This document shows, in pieces, positions 36,413-46,578 of a stretch of 64,000 nucleotides of DNA. Position 1 is the first letter of the stretch; every line of letters starts with the position of its first letter. The stretch covers positions 18,657 to 82,656 of the forward strand of contig JAPOTE010000069.1 in assembly GCA_026709335.1 (NCBI GenBank), read 5' to 3'. The DNA comes from Bacteroidota bacterium. GTDB lineage: Bacteria > Bacteroidota > Rhodothermia > Rhodothermales > Bin80. The notes below the pieces were generated by a model, which saw only the letters and a program-made list of their open reading frames with translations, made no database searches and was not told where the DNA came from. The position numbers and the translations under genes were made by a program.

Positions 36413-37908
36413 AAAATCAGTCAGGACATAAGCAGTGGTATGCTAAAAAAGTAAAACGCGAGGGATTGACGTACGATGACGTACTCCTCGTCCCGGGAAA
36501 ATCAAGTGTAATGCCTCGGGATGTTCAGATTCATACTTGGGTGACCCGCAAAATAAAACTTAATATTCCATTGTTGTCAGCAGCAATGGATACGGTCACG
36601 GAAGCAGGATTGGCAATCGCAATGGCAAGGGAAGGGGGAATTGGGGTTCTGCATAAGAATATGTCTGTTGAAGATCAGGCTGCTCAGGTGCGGAGAGTCA
36701 AGCGATCCGAAAGTGGAATGATTCTAGATCCAATCACGCTCGAGATTGAGAGTACGGTGGGGGACGCGCGTGCACTAATGTCCAGATATTCAATCGGGGG
36801 AATTCCCGTGGTAGATAAGGCGCAACATCTGGCAGGAATCATCACGAATCGAGATTTAAGGTTTCAGGAAGATAATATGCAACCGGTCCAAAGTGTCATG
36901 ACCCCATCACCGCTTCGTACCGCGCCTGTTGGAACGACACTTGAGCAAGCTGAGGCAATTCTTCAGCAGTATAAAATCGAAAAACTCCCCGTTGTTGATT
37001 CTGAGGGTCATCTGAAGGGGTTAATCACTTTCAAGGATATTGAAAAGAAGCGAAGACATCCTTTTGCATGTAAAGACAGCCATGGTCGTCTGCGTGTTGG
37101 GGCGGCAGTAGGAGTATTTGGGGATATGTTTGAGCGTGTAGCTGCACTCATTGCCGAAGAAGTTGATTTTGTTGTGATTGATACAGCGCATGGGCATTCG
37201 GACGGAGTTCTGAAGGCTGTGGAAAAATTAAAGGGGAAGTATGAGGGTATCCAGGTTCTCGCTGGAAATGTGGCTACCGGGAAAGGGACTGAAGATCTGA
37301 TTGCCGCAGGTGCAGATGGAATCAAGGTGGGAATTGGTCCAGGGTCAATCTGTACGACGAGAGTTGTTGCTGGGGTGGGAGTTCCACAGTTTACGGCAGT
37401 ACTTGAATGTGCTGCAGCAGCAAAGCCTCATGGAGTTCCAATTGTTGCCGATGGAGGAATTAAGCAGACTGGCGATATTCCCAAAGCATTGGCAGCGGGT
37501 GCCTTCAGTATTATGGTTGGGAGTTTATTCGCTGCGGTTGAGGAAAGTCCAGGAGAAACTGTCATCTTTGAAGGAAGAAAGTTCAAGTCCTATCGAGGAA
37601 TGGGATCTTTGGGAGCGATGAAAAAGGGGAGTAAGGATCGATATTTTCAAGATGCAGAAGATGATATCAAGAAACTGGTTCCCGAGGGGATAGAAGGGAG
37701 AGTTCCCTACAGTGGCCATCTTCATGAGGTCATCTATCAAATGGTCGGCGGACTCAGGGCCGCGATGGGGTATTGCGGTTGTGAAGATTTGGAAGCATTT
37801 CGTAACAAATCTGAATTCGTGCGGATTACTGCAAGTGGGCTCAGGGAAAGCCATCCTCACAGCGTTCATATCACGAAGGAAGCACCCAACTACAGCTACC
37901 GCCGATAG
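36409..37908 (+). CDS. guaB: Inosine-5'-monophosphate dehydrogenase
   Basis: Oxidises IMP to XMP, the committed step to GMP. The 499-residue protein has the barrel N-terminus ([20 protein letters not shown]), a tandem CBS pair (about residues 105-220), and the catalytic loop [11 protein letters not shown] with Cys near residue 315. [20 protein letters not shown], a flap with GSKDRYFQ, and the final potassium-site region complete it. The ATG overlaps the rluB stop as ATGA. Confidence 0.97.
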   Translation: MKNQSGHKQWYAKKVKREGLTYDDVLLVPGKSSVMPRDVQIHTWVTRKIKLNIPLLSAAMDTVTEAGLAIAMAREGGIGVLHKNMSVEDQAAQVRRVKRSESGMILDPITLEIESTVGDARALMSRYSIGGIPVVDKAQHLAGIITNRDLRFQEDNMQPVQSVMTPSPLRTAPVGTTLEQAEAILQQYKIEKLPVVDSEGHLKGLITFKDIEKKRRHPFACKDSHGRLRVGAAVGVFGDMFERVAALIAEEVDFVVIDTAHGHSDGVLKAVEKLKGKYEGIQVLAGNVATGKGTEDLIAAGADGIKVGIGPGSICTTRVVAGVGVPQFTAVLECAAAAKPHGVPIVADGGIKQTGDIPKALAAGAFSIMVGSLFAAVEESPGETVIFEGRKFKSYRGMGSLGAMKKGSKDRYFQDAEDDIKKLVPEGIEGRVPYSGHLHEVIYQMVGGLRAAMGYCGCEDLEAFRNKSEFVRITASGLRESHPHSVHITKEAPNYSYRR

Positions 37909-37944
37909 TTTATCGGTGGGGGCATCACTCAAAGTCAGGAGTTC

Positions 37945-39018
37945 TCAGATCCCAAGAGTAATTGTTCGTCGTTCACGTGCTGCTTGATCTGCAGCTAATA
38001 CGATCTTGAGACTGCTGACGGCGTCCTGCATGTGGTCGGTTAAGTCAAGATCTTCCTGAATTGCACGCAACAAAAACTGCTGTTCCAGCGCACAAAGTTC
38101 ATCATGTGATGGCTCGTCGGACGTATCAATTAACTCATCAGCACGGTCAAATCGACCATTTTGATCGCGACTGCTATGATGAACTTTGAGGCCTCCGGTT
38201 TGCGTATGTCCTTCAATATCATCTGTTTGCTCTTTCACTTCATCTACGATGCTAACAGATCCATGAGGGCCGATCACATCTTTGACAAATGAAGCAGTTT
38301 CACTCATCATAGGGCCCCAACCGGCTTCATACCAGCCAACAGATCCATCATCAAATGACACCTGAAGCTGTCCATAGTTGTACATGTCTGGAGCGATTTC
38401 ATTGGAAAGCCGTGCTCCGATTGCACTAACAGTTACCGGACGGGCTCGTGTCATCTGACACATTACATCTACATAATGAACTCCGCAATCCACGATAGGA
38501 GACATTGAATTCATTAAATTTCTATGAGTCTCCCATTGATCTCCGCTACTTTGCTGATTTAAGTTCATACGCATTACCAAAGGTTTTCCGAGTTGCTGAG
38601 CCAATTCGATAAATTTTTTCCAAGCCGGATGAACGCGGAGAATATATCCTATGATGATTTTCCGGTCTAGCTTATGTGCGAGATCAACAAGCATCTGTGC
38701 TTCTTCAGCCGTTTCAGCAAGAGGTTTTTCTACGAATACATGGCAATTAGCCTTAAGAGCCATGCGGACATAATCGGCGTGGGTATCAGGATAGGTATTG
38801 ATCGAGACGACATCAGGAGTAGTTGCAGATAATGCATGTTCATAGGATTCAAAGGTCGGCAGTCCGCCTAATTCTTCGCTGACTTGGTTACGGGATGCAG
38901 GGGTACGGCTCACAAGTCCCACGATTTCAAAGGCATCCATAGAATGATAGGCGCGGGCGTGAGATTTGCCCATATGGCCGCATCCAGCTACGAGCACTTT
39001 ATATTTTTTCGTTGACAC
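37945..39018 (-). CDS. Gfo/Idh/MocA-family oxidoreductase
   Basis: NAD(P)-dependent sugar or inositol-type dehydrogenase. The 357-residue protein has the Rossmann motif VLVAGCGHMGKSHARAY, the family signature EKPLAETAEEA near residue 97, and DCGVHYVDVMCQMT in the catalytic domain, which supplies the conserved DxxxH. The substrate cannot be named. It is convergent with guaB, separated by 36 bases with no obvious terminator, and stands alone. Confidence 0.9.
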   Translation of the reverse strand: MSTKKYKVLVAGCGHMGKSHARAYHSMDAFEIVGLVSRTPASRNQVSEELGGLPTFESYEHALSATTPDVVSINTYPDTHADYVRMALKANCHVFVEKPLAETAEEAQMLVDLAHKLDRKIIIGYILRVHPAWKKFIELAQQLGKPLVMRMNLNQQSSGDQWETHRNLMNSMSPIVDCGVHYVDVMCQMTRARPVTVSAIGARLSNEIAPDMYNYGQLQVSFDDGSVGWYEAGWGPMMSETASFVKDVIGPHGSVSIVDEVKEQTDDIEGHTQTGGLKVHHSSRDQNGRFDRADELIDTSDEPSHDELCALEQQFLLRAIQEDLDLTDHMQDAVSSLKIVLAADQAARERRTITLGI

Positions 39019-39390
39019 TTTAGATCTCGGTTAATTCAAAAAGATGTTACTGTCAGGTACGCTAAGGGTTCTGTGAGCTCAGTGATTAAATTTTGGGTAA
39101 ATCCTTCAAATGAAGCGTTAAAATCTTGGATCAACTTTGTTCAATTTTTACTCCAAAGCTCACCCTGATTTCCTTTTGAAAAAACGAAGAGATTCAGTAC
39201 CTTATTACAATAGAGTGCTCAGATGGGAGAAAATGAATCTCCCCATGAGAGAATACTGTTAAAAATCTCCAGAAAACTCCGATAGAATTGGCACCTTTTC
39301 CCATCGGTTAGCGTTCCATGAGGCTGTGAAATAAACATTGCCAATATATTAGATTTTAGGCAGTGCATTTAATCTATCGACAAAGCATAC
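39019..39390. other. Divergent intergenic region upstream of secD
   Basis: About 370 AT-rich bases holding the promoters of the oxidoreductase (minus) and secDF (plus). I see no riboswitch-like structure and no gene. Confidence 0.5.
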
Positions 39391-41283
39391 ATGCAAGGTA
39401 ACGGATTTAAGGTTGGTGCGGTCGTTTTCTTTCTGGCACTTTCTGCGTGGTATTTGTTCCCATCGCTGCAGGGCCTGTCCCTGTATGACCGACTGGAGGA
39501 CATGGAACCAGAGGAGAGAGTTGACTACGAACGCGAGAATTACGCCAGAATTGAGACAATCAAGGAACGATCGCTCAATCTGGGGCTGGATCTTCAGGGT
39601 GGGATGCATACGACTATGGAGGTGGGACTTCGAGAACTTCTTTTTCAGTTGGCGGGAGACCGAAGAGACGACCTATTTGACCAGGTTCTTGCGGCCGCAA
39701 ATATGCGTAGCCAGGAAGAGGGAATCTCTCTCATTGATGCGTTTGTTGAGGAATTCGAAAGTAGAGATCCGGAAGCTAGTTTATCGCGCTATTTTCGTAG
39801 TGAAGAGATCACGCGCCGGTCCAGCAATACTGAAGTCACCGATTATTTGCGCGCACAAGTCACGGATGCCATTGGACGCGCAATGCAGGTGATTCGTAAT
39901 CGTGTTGATCGATATGGGGTGACTGAACCCTCGATTCAGACGCAAGGCAATCGAAGAATCGTGGTTGAATTACCGGGAGTTGATGATCCTGAACGCGTGC
40001 GTCGCCTCCTCAAGGGTACCGCGAGGCTAGAGTTTCGGCTGATGGCGGACCCGGGTGAACTGAATTCATCCTTACAAAGGATTATCAACTATTACGAGGT
40101 AGATATCGCAGCACCTGCCGATACAATGACAGAAGCAAGTGAAGAAGAGGATGATGATGTAACCGAGGAAGCGGATACATCCTTTGACGTTAGTGAATTG
40201 CTTGCTGACACACAAGATCTGGAAGACGTCAGCAATTCCTTACTGGATGTTCTGATTCCGGCAGGACAGGGGTCTGTTGTATTTGGTGAGGTATCCGTGC
40301 AGGATACAGCCAGTTTCAATGCACTAATGGCTGATCCAGAGGTCCAGGCCATGCTTCCAAGAGACATAGAACTGCTTTATGATGCGAACCCCAGTACCAC
40401 AGTAGGAGCCGAATATTATCCAGTTCTTGCTGTGAACGTAAATTCAGAATTGACTGGTGATGTAATTACGGACGCAAGGTCGGATTTTGATCAGACAACC
40501 AATCAACCCCTTGTTGATATGGAAATGAATTCGGAAGGGGCACGCATATGGTCTCGGTTGACTGGCGCCAATGTCGGGAAAAATATTGCGATTGTGTTAG
40601 ATAATGTCGTTTATTCGTATCCAACGGTCATCGGCCAGATCAGTGGTGGACGCTCACAGATAACAGGTCTGGAGTCCCAAGAGGAATCTGATGATATTGT
40701 AACCGTTCTGAAGAGTGGAGCATTACCTGCACCCGTGGAGATTGTTGAAGAACGAACCGTCGGGCCAAGCCTAGGTGTAGTTGCTCGACAATCAGGTCTC
40801 ACCTCACTTCTCGTTGGATTAACCATTGTGGCTCTTTTTATGATATTTTATTATCGGGCAGCAGGAATGGTTGCTGATCTTGCGTTGATCATCAATATCA
40901 TATTTATTTTGGGTATCCTTGCTGGATTTAATGCAACATTGACGTTGCCCGGTATTGCAGGAATTGTTCTGACGATCGGTATGGCAGTTGATGCGAATGT
41001 TCTGATTTTCGAACGTGTACGAGAAGAACAAGCCACAGGAAAAACACTGAAAGCCTCTGTCGATGGAGGATATGGTAAAGCGCTCAGCGCGATTGTGGAT
41101 GCCAACATTACCACCTTTTTTGTTGGGATCATCCTTTATTCATTCGGGATCGGCCCAATACAAGGATTTGCTGTCACCTTAATGGCCGGTATTCTCGCCT
41201 CACTCTTTAGTGCTATTGTATTTACCCGGATCATTTTTGATTATGTAGTGATTGGCCGCCGTGGGTCAGTCAGCTTTGGTTGA
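39391..41283 (+). CDS. secD: Protein translocase subunit SecD
   Basis: Inner-membrane RND-type protein that uses proton flow to complete Sec export. The 630-residue protein has one N-terminal helix, a large periplasmic part with LNLGLDLQGGMHTTMEV (D1), NRVDRYGVTEPSIQTQG and RIVVELPGV, and an acidic low-complexity insert near residues 245-270 (EASEEEDDDVTEEAD). Five C-terminal helices follow, with the D4 motif GMAVDANVLIFERVREE. secF follows after 32 bases. Confidence 0.97.
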   Translation: MQGNGFKVGAVVFFLALSAWYLFPSLQGLSLYDRLEDMEPEERVDYERENYARIETIKERSLNLGLDLQGGMHTTMEVGLRELLFQLAGDRRDDLFDQVLAAANMRSQEEGISLIDAFVEEFESRDPEASLSRYFRSEEITRRSSNTEVTDYLRAQVTDAIGRAMQVIRNRVDRYGVTEPSIQTQGNRRIVVELPGVDDPERVRRLLKGTARLEFRLMADPGELNSSLQRIINYYEVDIAAPADTMTEASEEEDDDVTEEADTSFDVSELLADTQDLEDVSNSLLDVLIPAGQGSVVFGEVSVQDTASFNALMADPEVQAMLPRDIELLYDANPSTTVGAEYYPVLAVNVNSELTGDVITDARSDFDQTTNQPLVDMEMNSEGARIWSRLTGANVGKNIAIVLDNVVYSYPTVIGQISGGRSQITGLESQEESDDIVTVLKSGALPAPVEIVEERTVGPSLGVVARQSGLTSLLVGLTIVALFMIFYYRAAGMVADLALIINIIFILGILAGFNATLTLPGIAGIVLTIGMAVDANVLIFERVREEQATGKTLKASVDGGYGKALSAIVDANITTFFVGIILYSFGIGPIQGFAVTLMAGILASLFSAIVFTRIIFDYVVIGRRGSVSFG

Positions 41284-41315
41284 TCGAGTGCTGCCTAATT
41301 GAACAAATATTTGTT

Positions 41316-42257
41316 ATGAGAATTTTTGAGAATGCTGATTTTAATTTAGTCGAAGGGAGGAGAAGAGCCTACATTCTCAGTGGGGTACTTCTCATCCTTA
41401 GTGTTGGTGCAATTGTTACACGTGGATTGGAGCTAGGAATAGACTTCAGGGGAGGAATGGAGTTTGTCGTAGAAAGCAATCAGTTTCTGGAGCCAACCGA
41501 GATACGAACTATCCTCACGTCCACATTTGAGACTGCACCGGAAGTCAAAACCTATAGTGATGTAGGTGCGGGTGGACAAAATGCATTGCTGATTCGGACT
41601 GTTTCCGAAGGTGAAACGACCGAAATCCAACTGTCTATCGTTCAAGCAATCGTCGATGCATTTCCTGAGAGCAATCCACGAGTCATCAAGACAGATGTTG
41701 TCGGACCACGATTTGCGGAAGACCTAAAGCGTGGATCCCTTTACGCTGTTCTTGGCTCACTTCTGGTGATTTTCCTTTATGTGATGCTTCGATTTGAATG
41801 GAGATTCGGTCTTGGTGCAGTCGCAGCTCTCTTCCATGACGTTTTAATTACATTGGGTATATTTTCATTGCTACAGGGGATTTTGCCGTTTTCATTGCAG
41901 ATAGATCAGGCCATTATTGCGGCATTTCTGACAATTGTGGGTTATTCTTTGAATGATACAGTGGTTATCTTTGATCGTATTCGCGAGTATACAAACCTGT
42001 TCAAGACGGAACCTTACAAGATTGTAGTCAATCGCTCGGTGAATACGACATTGAGTCGTACCTTCGTTACTTCGGGAACCACGTTGCTAGTTGTTGCTAC
42101 ATTGTTTACTTTTGGGGGAGAAGTCCTTCGAGGTTTTTCTTTTGCATTGATAATTGGTATTATTATTGGAACTTATTCGTCCATTTTCGTAGCCACTCCG
42201 GTAGTGGTTGAGTTGCATAATCGATCCGGTTCGGTCAATAAAGCCGCCCGGCGCTAA
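41316..42257 (+). CDS. secF: Protein translocase subunit SecF
   Basis: Partner of SecD. The start MRIFENADFNLVEGRRRAY at 41316 gives 313 residues; the longer frame to 41280 overlaps secD. The F-signature GLELGIDFRGGMEFVVE, the helix pair around VIFLYVMLRFEWRFGLGAVAALFHD (read in two parts), and the conserved GYSLNDTVVIFDRIRE are clear. Confidence 0.97.
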   Translation: MRIFENADFNLVEGRRRAYILSGVLLILSVGAIVTRGLELGIDFRGGMEFVVESNQFLEPTEIRTILTSTFETAPEVKTYSDVGAGGQNALLIRTVSEGETTEIQLSIVQAIVDAFPESNPRVIKTDVVGPRFAEDLKRGSLYAVLGSLLVIFLYVMLRFEWRFGLGAVAALFHDVLITLGIFSLLQGILPFSLQIDQAIIAAFLTIVGYSLNDTVVIFDRIREYTNLFKTEPYKIVVNRSVNTTLSRTFVTSGTTLLVVATLFTFGGEVLRGFSFALIIGIIIGTYSSIFVATPVVVELHNRSGSVNKAARR

Positions 42258-42268
42258 TCAAGAAAAGC

Positions 42269-42613
42269 ATGAATTTTTCGGTTGATGAAAGGTATAACGC
42301 AGTCGTAATCACCCTCAAGGGGAACATTATGGGGGGGCCAGCAGGAGCTAAACTCCATGACACACTCAGTAACTTGAAAGAGAAGGGAAAACTGAACGTG
42401 GTTATAGATTTGGCAAGGGTCAAATTCATGAATTCCAGCGGTCTTGGCATGTTGATCAGCGCCATGACGACTATGCGAAATGCTGGCGGTGATGTACGAC
42501 TTGCAAATCCAGCCTCGAAAATCAGATCTCTTCTTGTGGTAACCAAACTGGTTACAGTGTTCGAGCATTTTGATTCCGTTGAGGAGGCAACCGAGAGCTT
42601 TAAAGCCTCCTAA
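42269..42613 (+). CDS. STAS-domain anti-sigma factor antagonist (SpoIIAA-like)
   Basis: Small partner-switching protein. The 114-residue protein is a single STAS domain: VVITLKGNIMGGP, then VVIDLARVKFMNSSGLGMLI with the phosphorylatable Ser at residue 56 or 57. It would bind an anti-sigma kinase when unphosphorylated. No kinase of the RsbW type or sigma factor lies nearby; the histidine kinase at 43990 is of a different class. It starts 11 bases after secF. Confidence 0.9.
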   Translation: MNFSVDERYNAVVITLKGNIMGGPAGAKLHDTLSNLKEKGKLNVVIDLARVKFMNSSGLGMLISAMTTMRNAGGDVRLANPASKIRSLLVVTKLVTVFEHFDSVEEATESFKAS

Positions 42614-42694
42614 ATTGGTATTGATTGCATAGCTGCTGAGCTATTGTAATCGTGAACCGCTCTATGCGGAGACCTATTCTGTAATGATACCTTC

Positions 42695-43960
42695 ATGGCG
42701 GTAACCGTAGTGGTAGGGAGTCAGTGGGGTGACGAGGGAAAAGGGAAAATTGTAGACCTGCTGGCAACTCAATTCAATGTCGTCGCGCGCTATCAGGGCG
42801 GGGCCAATGCAGGGCATACTATCAAATGGGGAGACAAGACCCAAGTTCTTCACCTGCTACCGAGTGGTGTTTTTTCTCCCGGAGTCGATTGTGTTATTGG
42901 TAATGGTGTTGTAATTGACCCCCGAGCATTAGTTTCTGAAATCCGGGAAGTTCAGAGTCTGGGATACGAATTGGCGGGTCGGCTATGGGTTTCAGGTAAT
43001 GCACATTGCATTTTACCGTATCACAAGGCTCTGGAGGAAATTCATTCTTCCGAGAAAATTGGAACAACAAAGCGGGGCATTGGTCCGGCATATACAGATA
43101 AAGTCGCACGTTCAGGAATTCGGATTATGGAACTGGTAAGCCCGGATTTGTTTTCCAAACGCATCAAGGAAGAACTGGAGCGGGCAAATGCAATTCTCAG
43201 AGCCTACCACAGGCAAACTCTGAACCCTGAGGATATTATCTCTGAATACTCCGATTATGGACGCGTACTTACAAAGTATGTAGCAGATACTGCTGACTTT
43301 CTGCATGACGCAATTGATTCTGGAAAACAAATTCTTGCAGAAGGTGCACAGGGGTGCCTTCTAGATATTGACTTTGGAACCTATCCCTATGTAACTTCCA
43401 GTTCTCCAACTGCCGGGGGCGCCTGTACAGGACTCGGTGTTCCCCCAACCTCAATCAATCGAGTGATTGGTATCACCAAAGCATATTGTACTCGTGTGGG
43501 ACATGGTCCATTTCCCACAGAGCTCAATGATGGAACCGGTGCGCATCTTCGCAAGATAGGCGGAGAATTTGGCGCGACAACCGGCAGGCCACGCAGGTGT
43601 GGGTGGTTGGATTTGATGGCACTCCGTTACAGCTGCAGACTGAATGGGTTTACAGAGTTGACTGTGACTAAGCTAGATGTTTTGTCTGGATTGGATACGA
43701 TTAAAGTGTGTACGCAATATGAACATAACGGAGAGACGGTGCCTCGATTCATCAATGATGCACTGAGCTTATCCAAGGTCATTCCCCGGTATGAGGTATT
43801 GCAGGGATGGAAAGAGAATATTCTTGGATGTACAGATGTCAATGAGTTACCCAGTGCAGCCAAGAACTTAATTGATCACATTCAGGTCCATACGGGCGTA
43901 CCAGTCAAGATTATTTCCACGGGGCCAAAGCGTTCGCAGACCATTCAGTTGGGCTCCTGA
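42695..43960 (+). CDS. purA: Adenylosuccinate synthetase
   Basis: GTP-dependent ligation of IMP and aspartate on the way to AMP. The 421-residue protein shows VVVGSQWGDEGKGKIVD (GTP P-loop with catalytic Asp), NAGHTI, GTTKRGIGPAY, EGAQGCLLDIDFGTYPYVTSS and the C-terminal NKxD-like TKLDVLSG. The length is normal. Confidence 0.97.
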   Translation: MAVTVVVGSQWGDEGKGKIVDLLATQFNVVARYQGGANAGHTIKWGDKTQVLHLLPSGVFSPGVDCVIGNGVVIDPRALVSEIREVQSLGYELAGRLWVSGNAHCILPYHKALEEIHSSEKIGTTKRGIGPAYTDKVARSGIRIMELVSPDLFSKRIKEELERANAILRAYHRQTLNPEDIISEYSDYGRVLTKYVADTADFLHDAIDSGKQILAEGAQGCLLDIDFGTYPYVTSSSPTAGGACTGLGVPPTSINRVIGITKAYCTRVGHGPFPTELNDGTGAHLRKIGGEFGATTGRPRRCGWLDLMALRYSCRLNGFTELTVTKLDVLSGLDTIKVCTQYEHNGETVPRFINDALSLSKVIPRYEVLQGWKENILGCTDVNELPSAAKNLIDHIQVHTGVPVKIISTGPKRSQTIQLGS

Positions 43961-43989
43961 ATTCCTTCCACTTATTGACCCTTAGTTCC

Positions 43990-45288
43990 ATGCGAACTTT
44001 CATAGCGAAGCTGAAGCTCAAGTTGTTGCTTAGCGTATTTGCAATGTGCATTGCATTGGCATCACTGTTGTATACCAGCAATCTTGTACGACACTTACAG
44101 GAGCGGGAAAGAACGAGTGTAACCATATGGGCCGCCGCAATTGAACAGGTTGCGCTCGCAGCTGAACAAAACCCGTATGAAGCGGATTTTCGTGAGATGG
44201 CAGAAGAACTTTCGCCAACGGATCCAATGACTCCTAGACGTCGTGCGGCCTTGGCTTGGGCGGGCAGGTTACCGATAGGAGATCACATTGATTTTATTTT
44301 TGATATCATTTCGAAGTATCCCCCGGATGTCCCTGCAGTGATTGTTGATGATGCTGGGAATCCAATCAGATGGCAGCATCTCGGCGTGCCAGAAGGAGGA
44401 GAATTAACCCTTGAAGACTCGCTCAAAATTGCGGAACGTATTGCCTGGATGGACAGGAATTTTGCTTCAATTGCAATTGAAGTTCAGGAAGATTCTTTGA
44501 CATCCGGCCTGATTCAGAAGGTACATTACGGAGAGAGTTTAGTGATTCGGGATTTGCGTATTTATCCCTACTTACAACTTGCATTTGTAGCAATGTTTAT
44601 AGGATTTGGCTACCTTGGCTTTTCCTATGCACGCAGAAGTGAGCAAAGTAATCTCTGGGTCGGAATGGCACGTGAAGCTGCACATCAGTTAGGAACTCCA
44701 ATTTCAAGTTTAATGGGTTGGACGGAAGTAATGCGCACCAGTCCCAGTGTAGATCATGACACCTTGAACGAGATGGATGCGGATATTCAGCGTTTAGGTC
44801 TTGTTGCAAATCGGTTCAATGATATTGGATCGAGTCCTAAACTCGAAACGCAGGCATTGGCGCCGGTTGCAGATGCAATCTCGGATTATATTCGCAGACG
44901 CTTCCCACGTCGTGGAATGACGCTTACCGTCAATGTTCCGCCAGATTTGGAAGCTCCGATCAACGCGGATTTGTTTGCATGGGTAATTGAAAATCTGCTG
45001 AAGAACGCAATGGATTCCATTGAAAACGAGCAAGGACAAATTCAAATCATTGCAGGGACCGAGCGAAATCGGATCTATGTTGATGTGATTGATAATGGCA
45101 AGGGAATTGACCGCCGCGATTGGTCAAGTATTTTCAAGCCTGGATTCAGTACAAAAACTCGAGGATGGGGTTTGGGACTCAGTCTGGCTAAGCGTATCGT
45201 AGCAGATTATCACGGAGGGCAGTTGATTCTGGTAAACTCTGTGATTGATCAAGGATCTAGGTTCAGAATTTTGCTTCCAGATTCCTAG
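43990..45288 (+). CDS. Membrane histidine kinase
   Basis: Sensor kinase. The ATG at 43990 gives 432 residues. One helix near residues 11-30, an extracytoplasmic region of about 150 residues, and a second helix near 196-215 precede the catalytic part. The H-box AREAAHQLGTPISSLMGW places the phosphorylated His at residue 232, NLLKNAMDSI is the N-box, DNGKGID the G1 box and GWGLGLSLAK the G2 box. It resembles the NtrB-like HisKA group of Bacteroidota. No response regulator is adjacent, so it is an orphan here. Confidence 0.92.
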   Translation: MRTFIAKLKLKLLLSVFAMCIALASLLYTSNLVRHLQERERTSVTIWAAAIEQVALAAEQNPYEADFREMAEELSPTDPMTPRRRAALAWAGRLPIGDHIDFIFDIISKYPPDVPAVIVDDAGNPIRWQHLGVPEGGELTLEDSLKIAERIAWMDRNFASIAIEVQEDSLTSGLIQKVHYGESLVIRDLRIYPYLQLAFVAMFIGFGYLGFSYARRSEQSNLWVGMAREAAHQLGTPISSLMGWTEVMRTSPSVDHDTLNEMDADIQRLGLVANRFNDIGSSPKLETQALAPVADAISDYIRRRFPRRGMTLTVNVPPDLEAPINADLFAWVIENLLKNAMDSIENEQGQIQIIAGTERNRIYVDVIDNGKGIDRRDWSSIFKPGFSTKTRGWGLGLSLAKRIVADYHGGQLILVNSVIDQGSRFRILLPDS

Positions 45289-45332
45289 GCTGTAACCACA
45301 GATAGATGAATTTTCACGAGAGTTGAGTAGAC

Positions 45333-46142
45333 TTAATCCTCGGGATTACTGAATACAATGTTGACAGGAGTTCCTCTCTGAATATGCAAGAGTGTTGCTG
45401 CATCACCCTGATTTGTTGCGACTTCAAGTAGATTACTGCTTCCAAAAAGCATCAATGTCTCCCCTATGGGCACATCGCTGTAAGTGCGGTGGAATCCCCG
45501 TATAATTCCACTTCCCGCATAGCCTGTTGTTTTCCTTCCCCCGGATCTTTTCTCGAATAACTCACGAGAGATATTCGTTATGCAGTTACCGAAGTGATCA
45601 ATGTATACAACCCATCCGCGAATACCTTCATTATCGTCGATTGGCAGAGCCCAATGAAGGGGCATTAACCGTTTGATAGGAGCCCCCAGTTCTTCAAGTG
45701 GTACGCCACTAGCAAGTTTTGCAGCTGCGGGAGCAAAGATGTCTCTGCCGTGGAATGTATCAGATAAAGTACAATCTTTACAGGTCTTTAATGCGACTAT
45801 TTCCTCGGGTATCTCCGTTTCCAGGAGAAGTGTAAACAAGCCATTGTCCGGACCTACGAAGTAATGGTCTTTGTGTCTCAAAGCTACTGCCTGGCGATCG
45901 GTGCCAACGCCAGGATCAACAACAACGAGATGAATGGTGTTCGGCGGAAAATACTTCAAGGATTGTTGTAGTATGAATGCAGCAGCCATGACATCATAAG
46001 CATGAACCTCATGACTGATGTCAATGAATGTCAGGCTTGGGTTGATCGCGAGCATAATGCCTTTCATGGCACCAACGTATCCCTCGCGGTTACCAAAATC
46101 TGATGTTAGGGTTATGATGGAATGACTACGATCCATAAACAA
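45333..46142 (-). CDS. SAM hydrolase/SAM-dependent halogenase family (DUF62)
   Basis: Hydroxide-dependent adenosyltransferase that splits S-adenosylmethionine to adenosine and methionine. The 269-residue protein has ITLTSDFGNREGYVGAMKG, IDISHEVHAYDV, HLVVVDPGVGTDR, FVGPDNGLF and TFHGRDIFAPAAA, the full family pattern; the Asp-Arg-His set typical of the hydrolase group is present. Two Met codons at the start are possible (M1 or M3). It stands next to a TonB receptor but transcribes alone. Confidence 0.9.
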   Translation of the reverse strand: MFMDRSHSIITLTSDFGNREGYVGAMKGIMLAINPSLTFIDISHEVHAYDVMAAAFILQQSLKYFPPNTIHLVVVDPGVGTDRQAVALRHKDHYFVGPDNGLFTLLLETEIPEEIVALKTCKDCTLSDTFHGRDIFAPAAAKLASGVPLEELGAPIKRLMPLHWALPIDDNEGIRGWVVYIDHFGNCITNISRELFEKRSGGRKTTGYAGSGIIRGFHRTYSDVPIGETLMLFGSSNLLEVATNQGDAATLLHIQRGTPVNIVFSNPED

Positions 46143-46578
46143 AGAAAATTACGGAAGTTTTGCACACCTACTGCTATGAGGAGCATGCGTTTTTGGTGGT
46201 AGGATTCTCATGAATGCGAATATCCATTCCTGTTTCAGCTATTTAGACTACGTGTAGTAGTGGTATGAGTTCATCGTCGTCTCCATCTGAGAGTGGCGTT
46301 TACGTTCAATAGCGGCTTTGATTCAGAATATTTTCAATCCTTCAGATGAAACAGCTTGGAGGGGGCATGGAAGTATTAATTTCCCATCCATTAATAGCTA
46401 ATAGCGGATACAGAAACTATAACCATACTTTCTGAGCACATCCCTTTTTCCATCTCTTGGAGATTGTGTTTCCGGGAAAATGCCAAGAATATCAACAGAT
46501 CCATCATCCTTTTTGAATTGGAAAATTTGGATGAGACTGCTTGGTAGTTTTGCAATGTTTATAAGATTTCTCGAAATT
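46143..46578. other. Intergenic region downstream of the TonB receptor
   Basis: About 435 bases upstream of the SAM hydrolase and downstream of the receptor. An open minus-strand stretch (46398 to about 46570) ends in DILGIFPETQSPRDGKRD, which hints at a decayed coding end, but I recognise no family and do not call a gene. Confidence 0.4.

Noticed and set aside
42269..45288. STAS protein and histidine kinase as a partner-switching pair
   Set aside because: The kinase is a membrane HisKA type with a phospho-His box, not an RsbW-type serine kinase, and purA lies between them.
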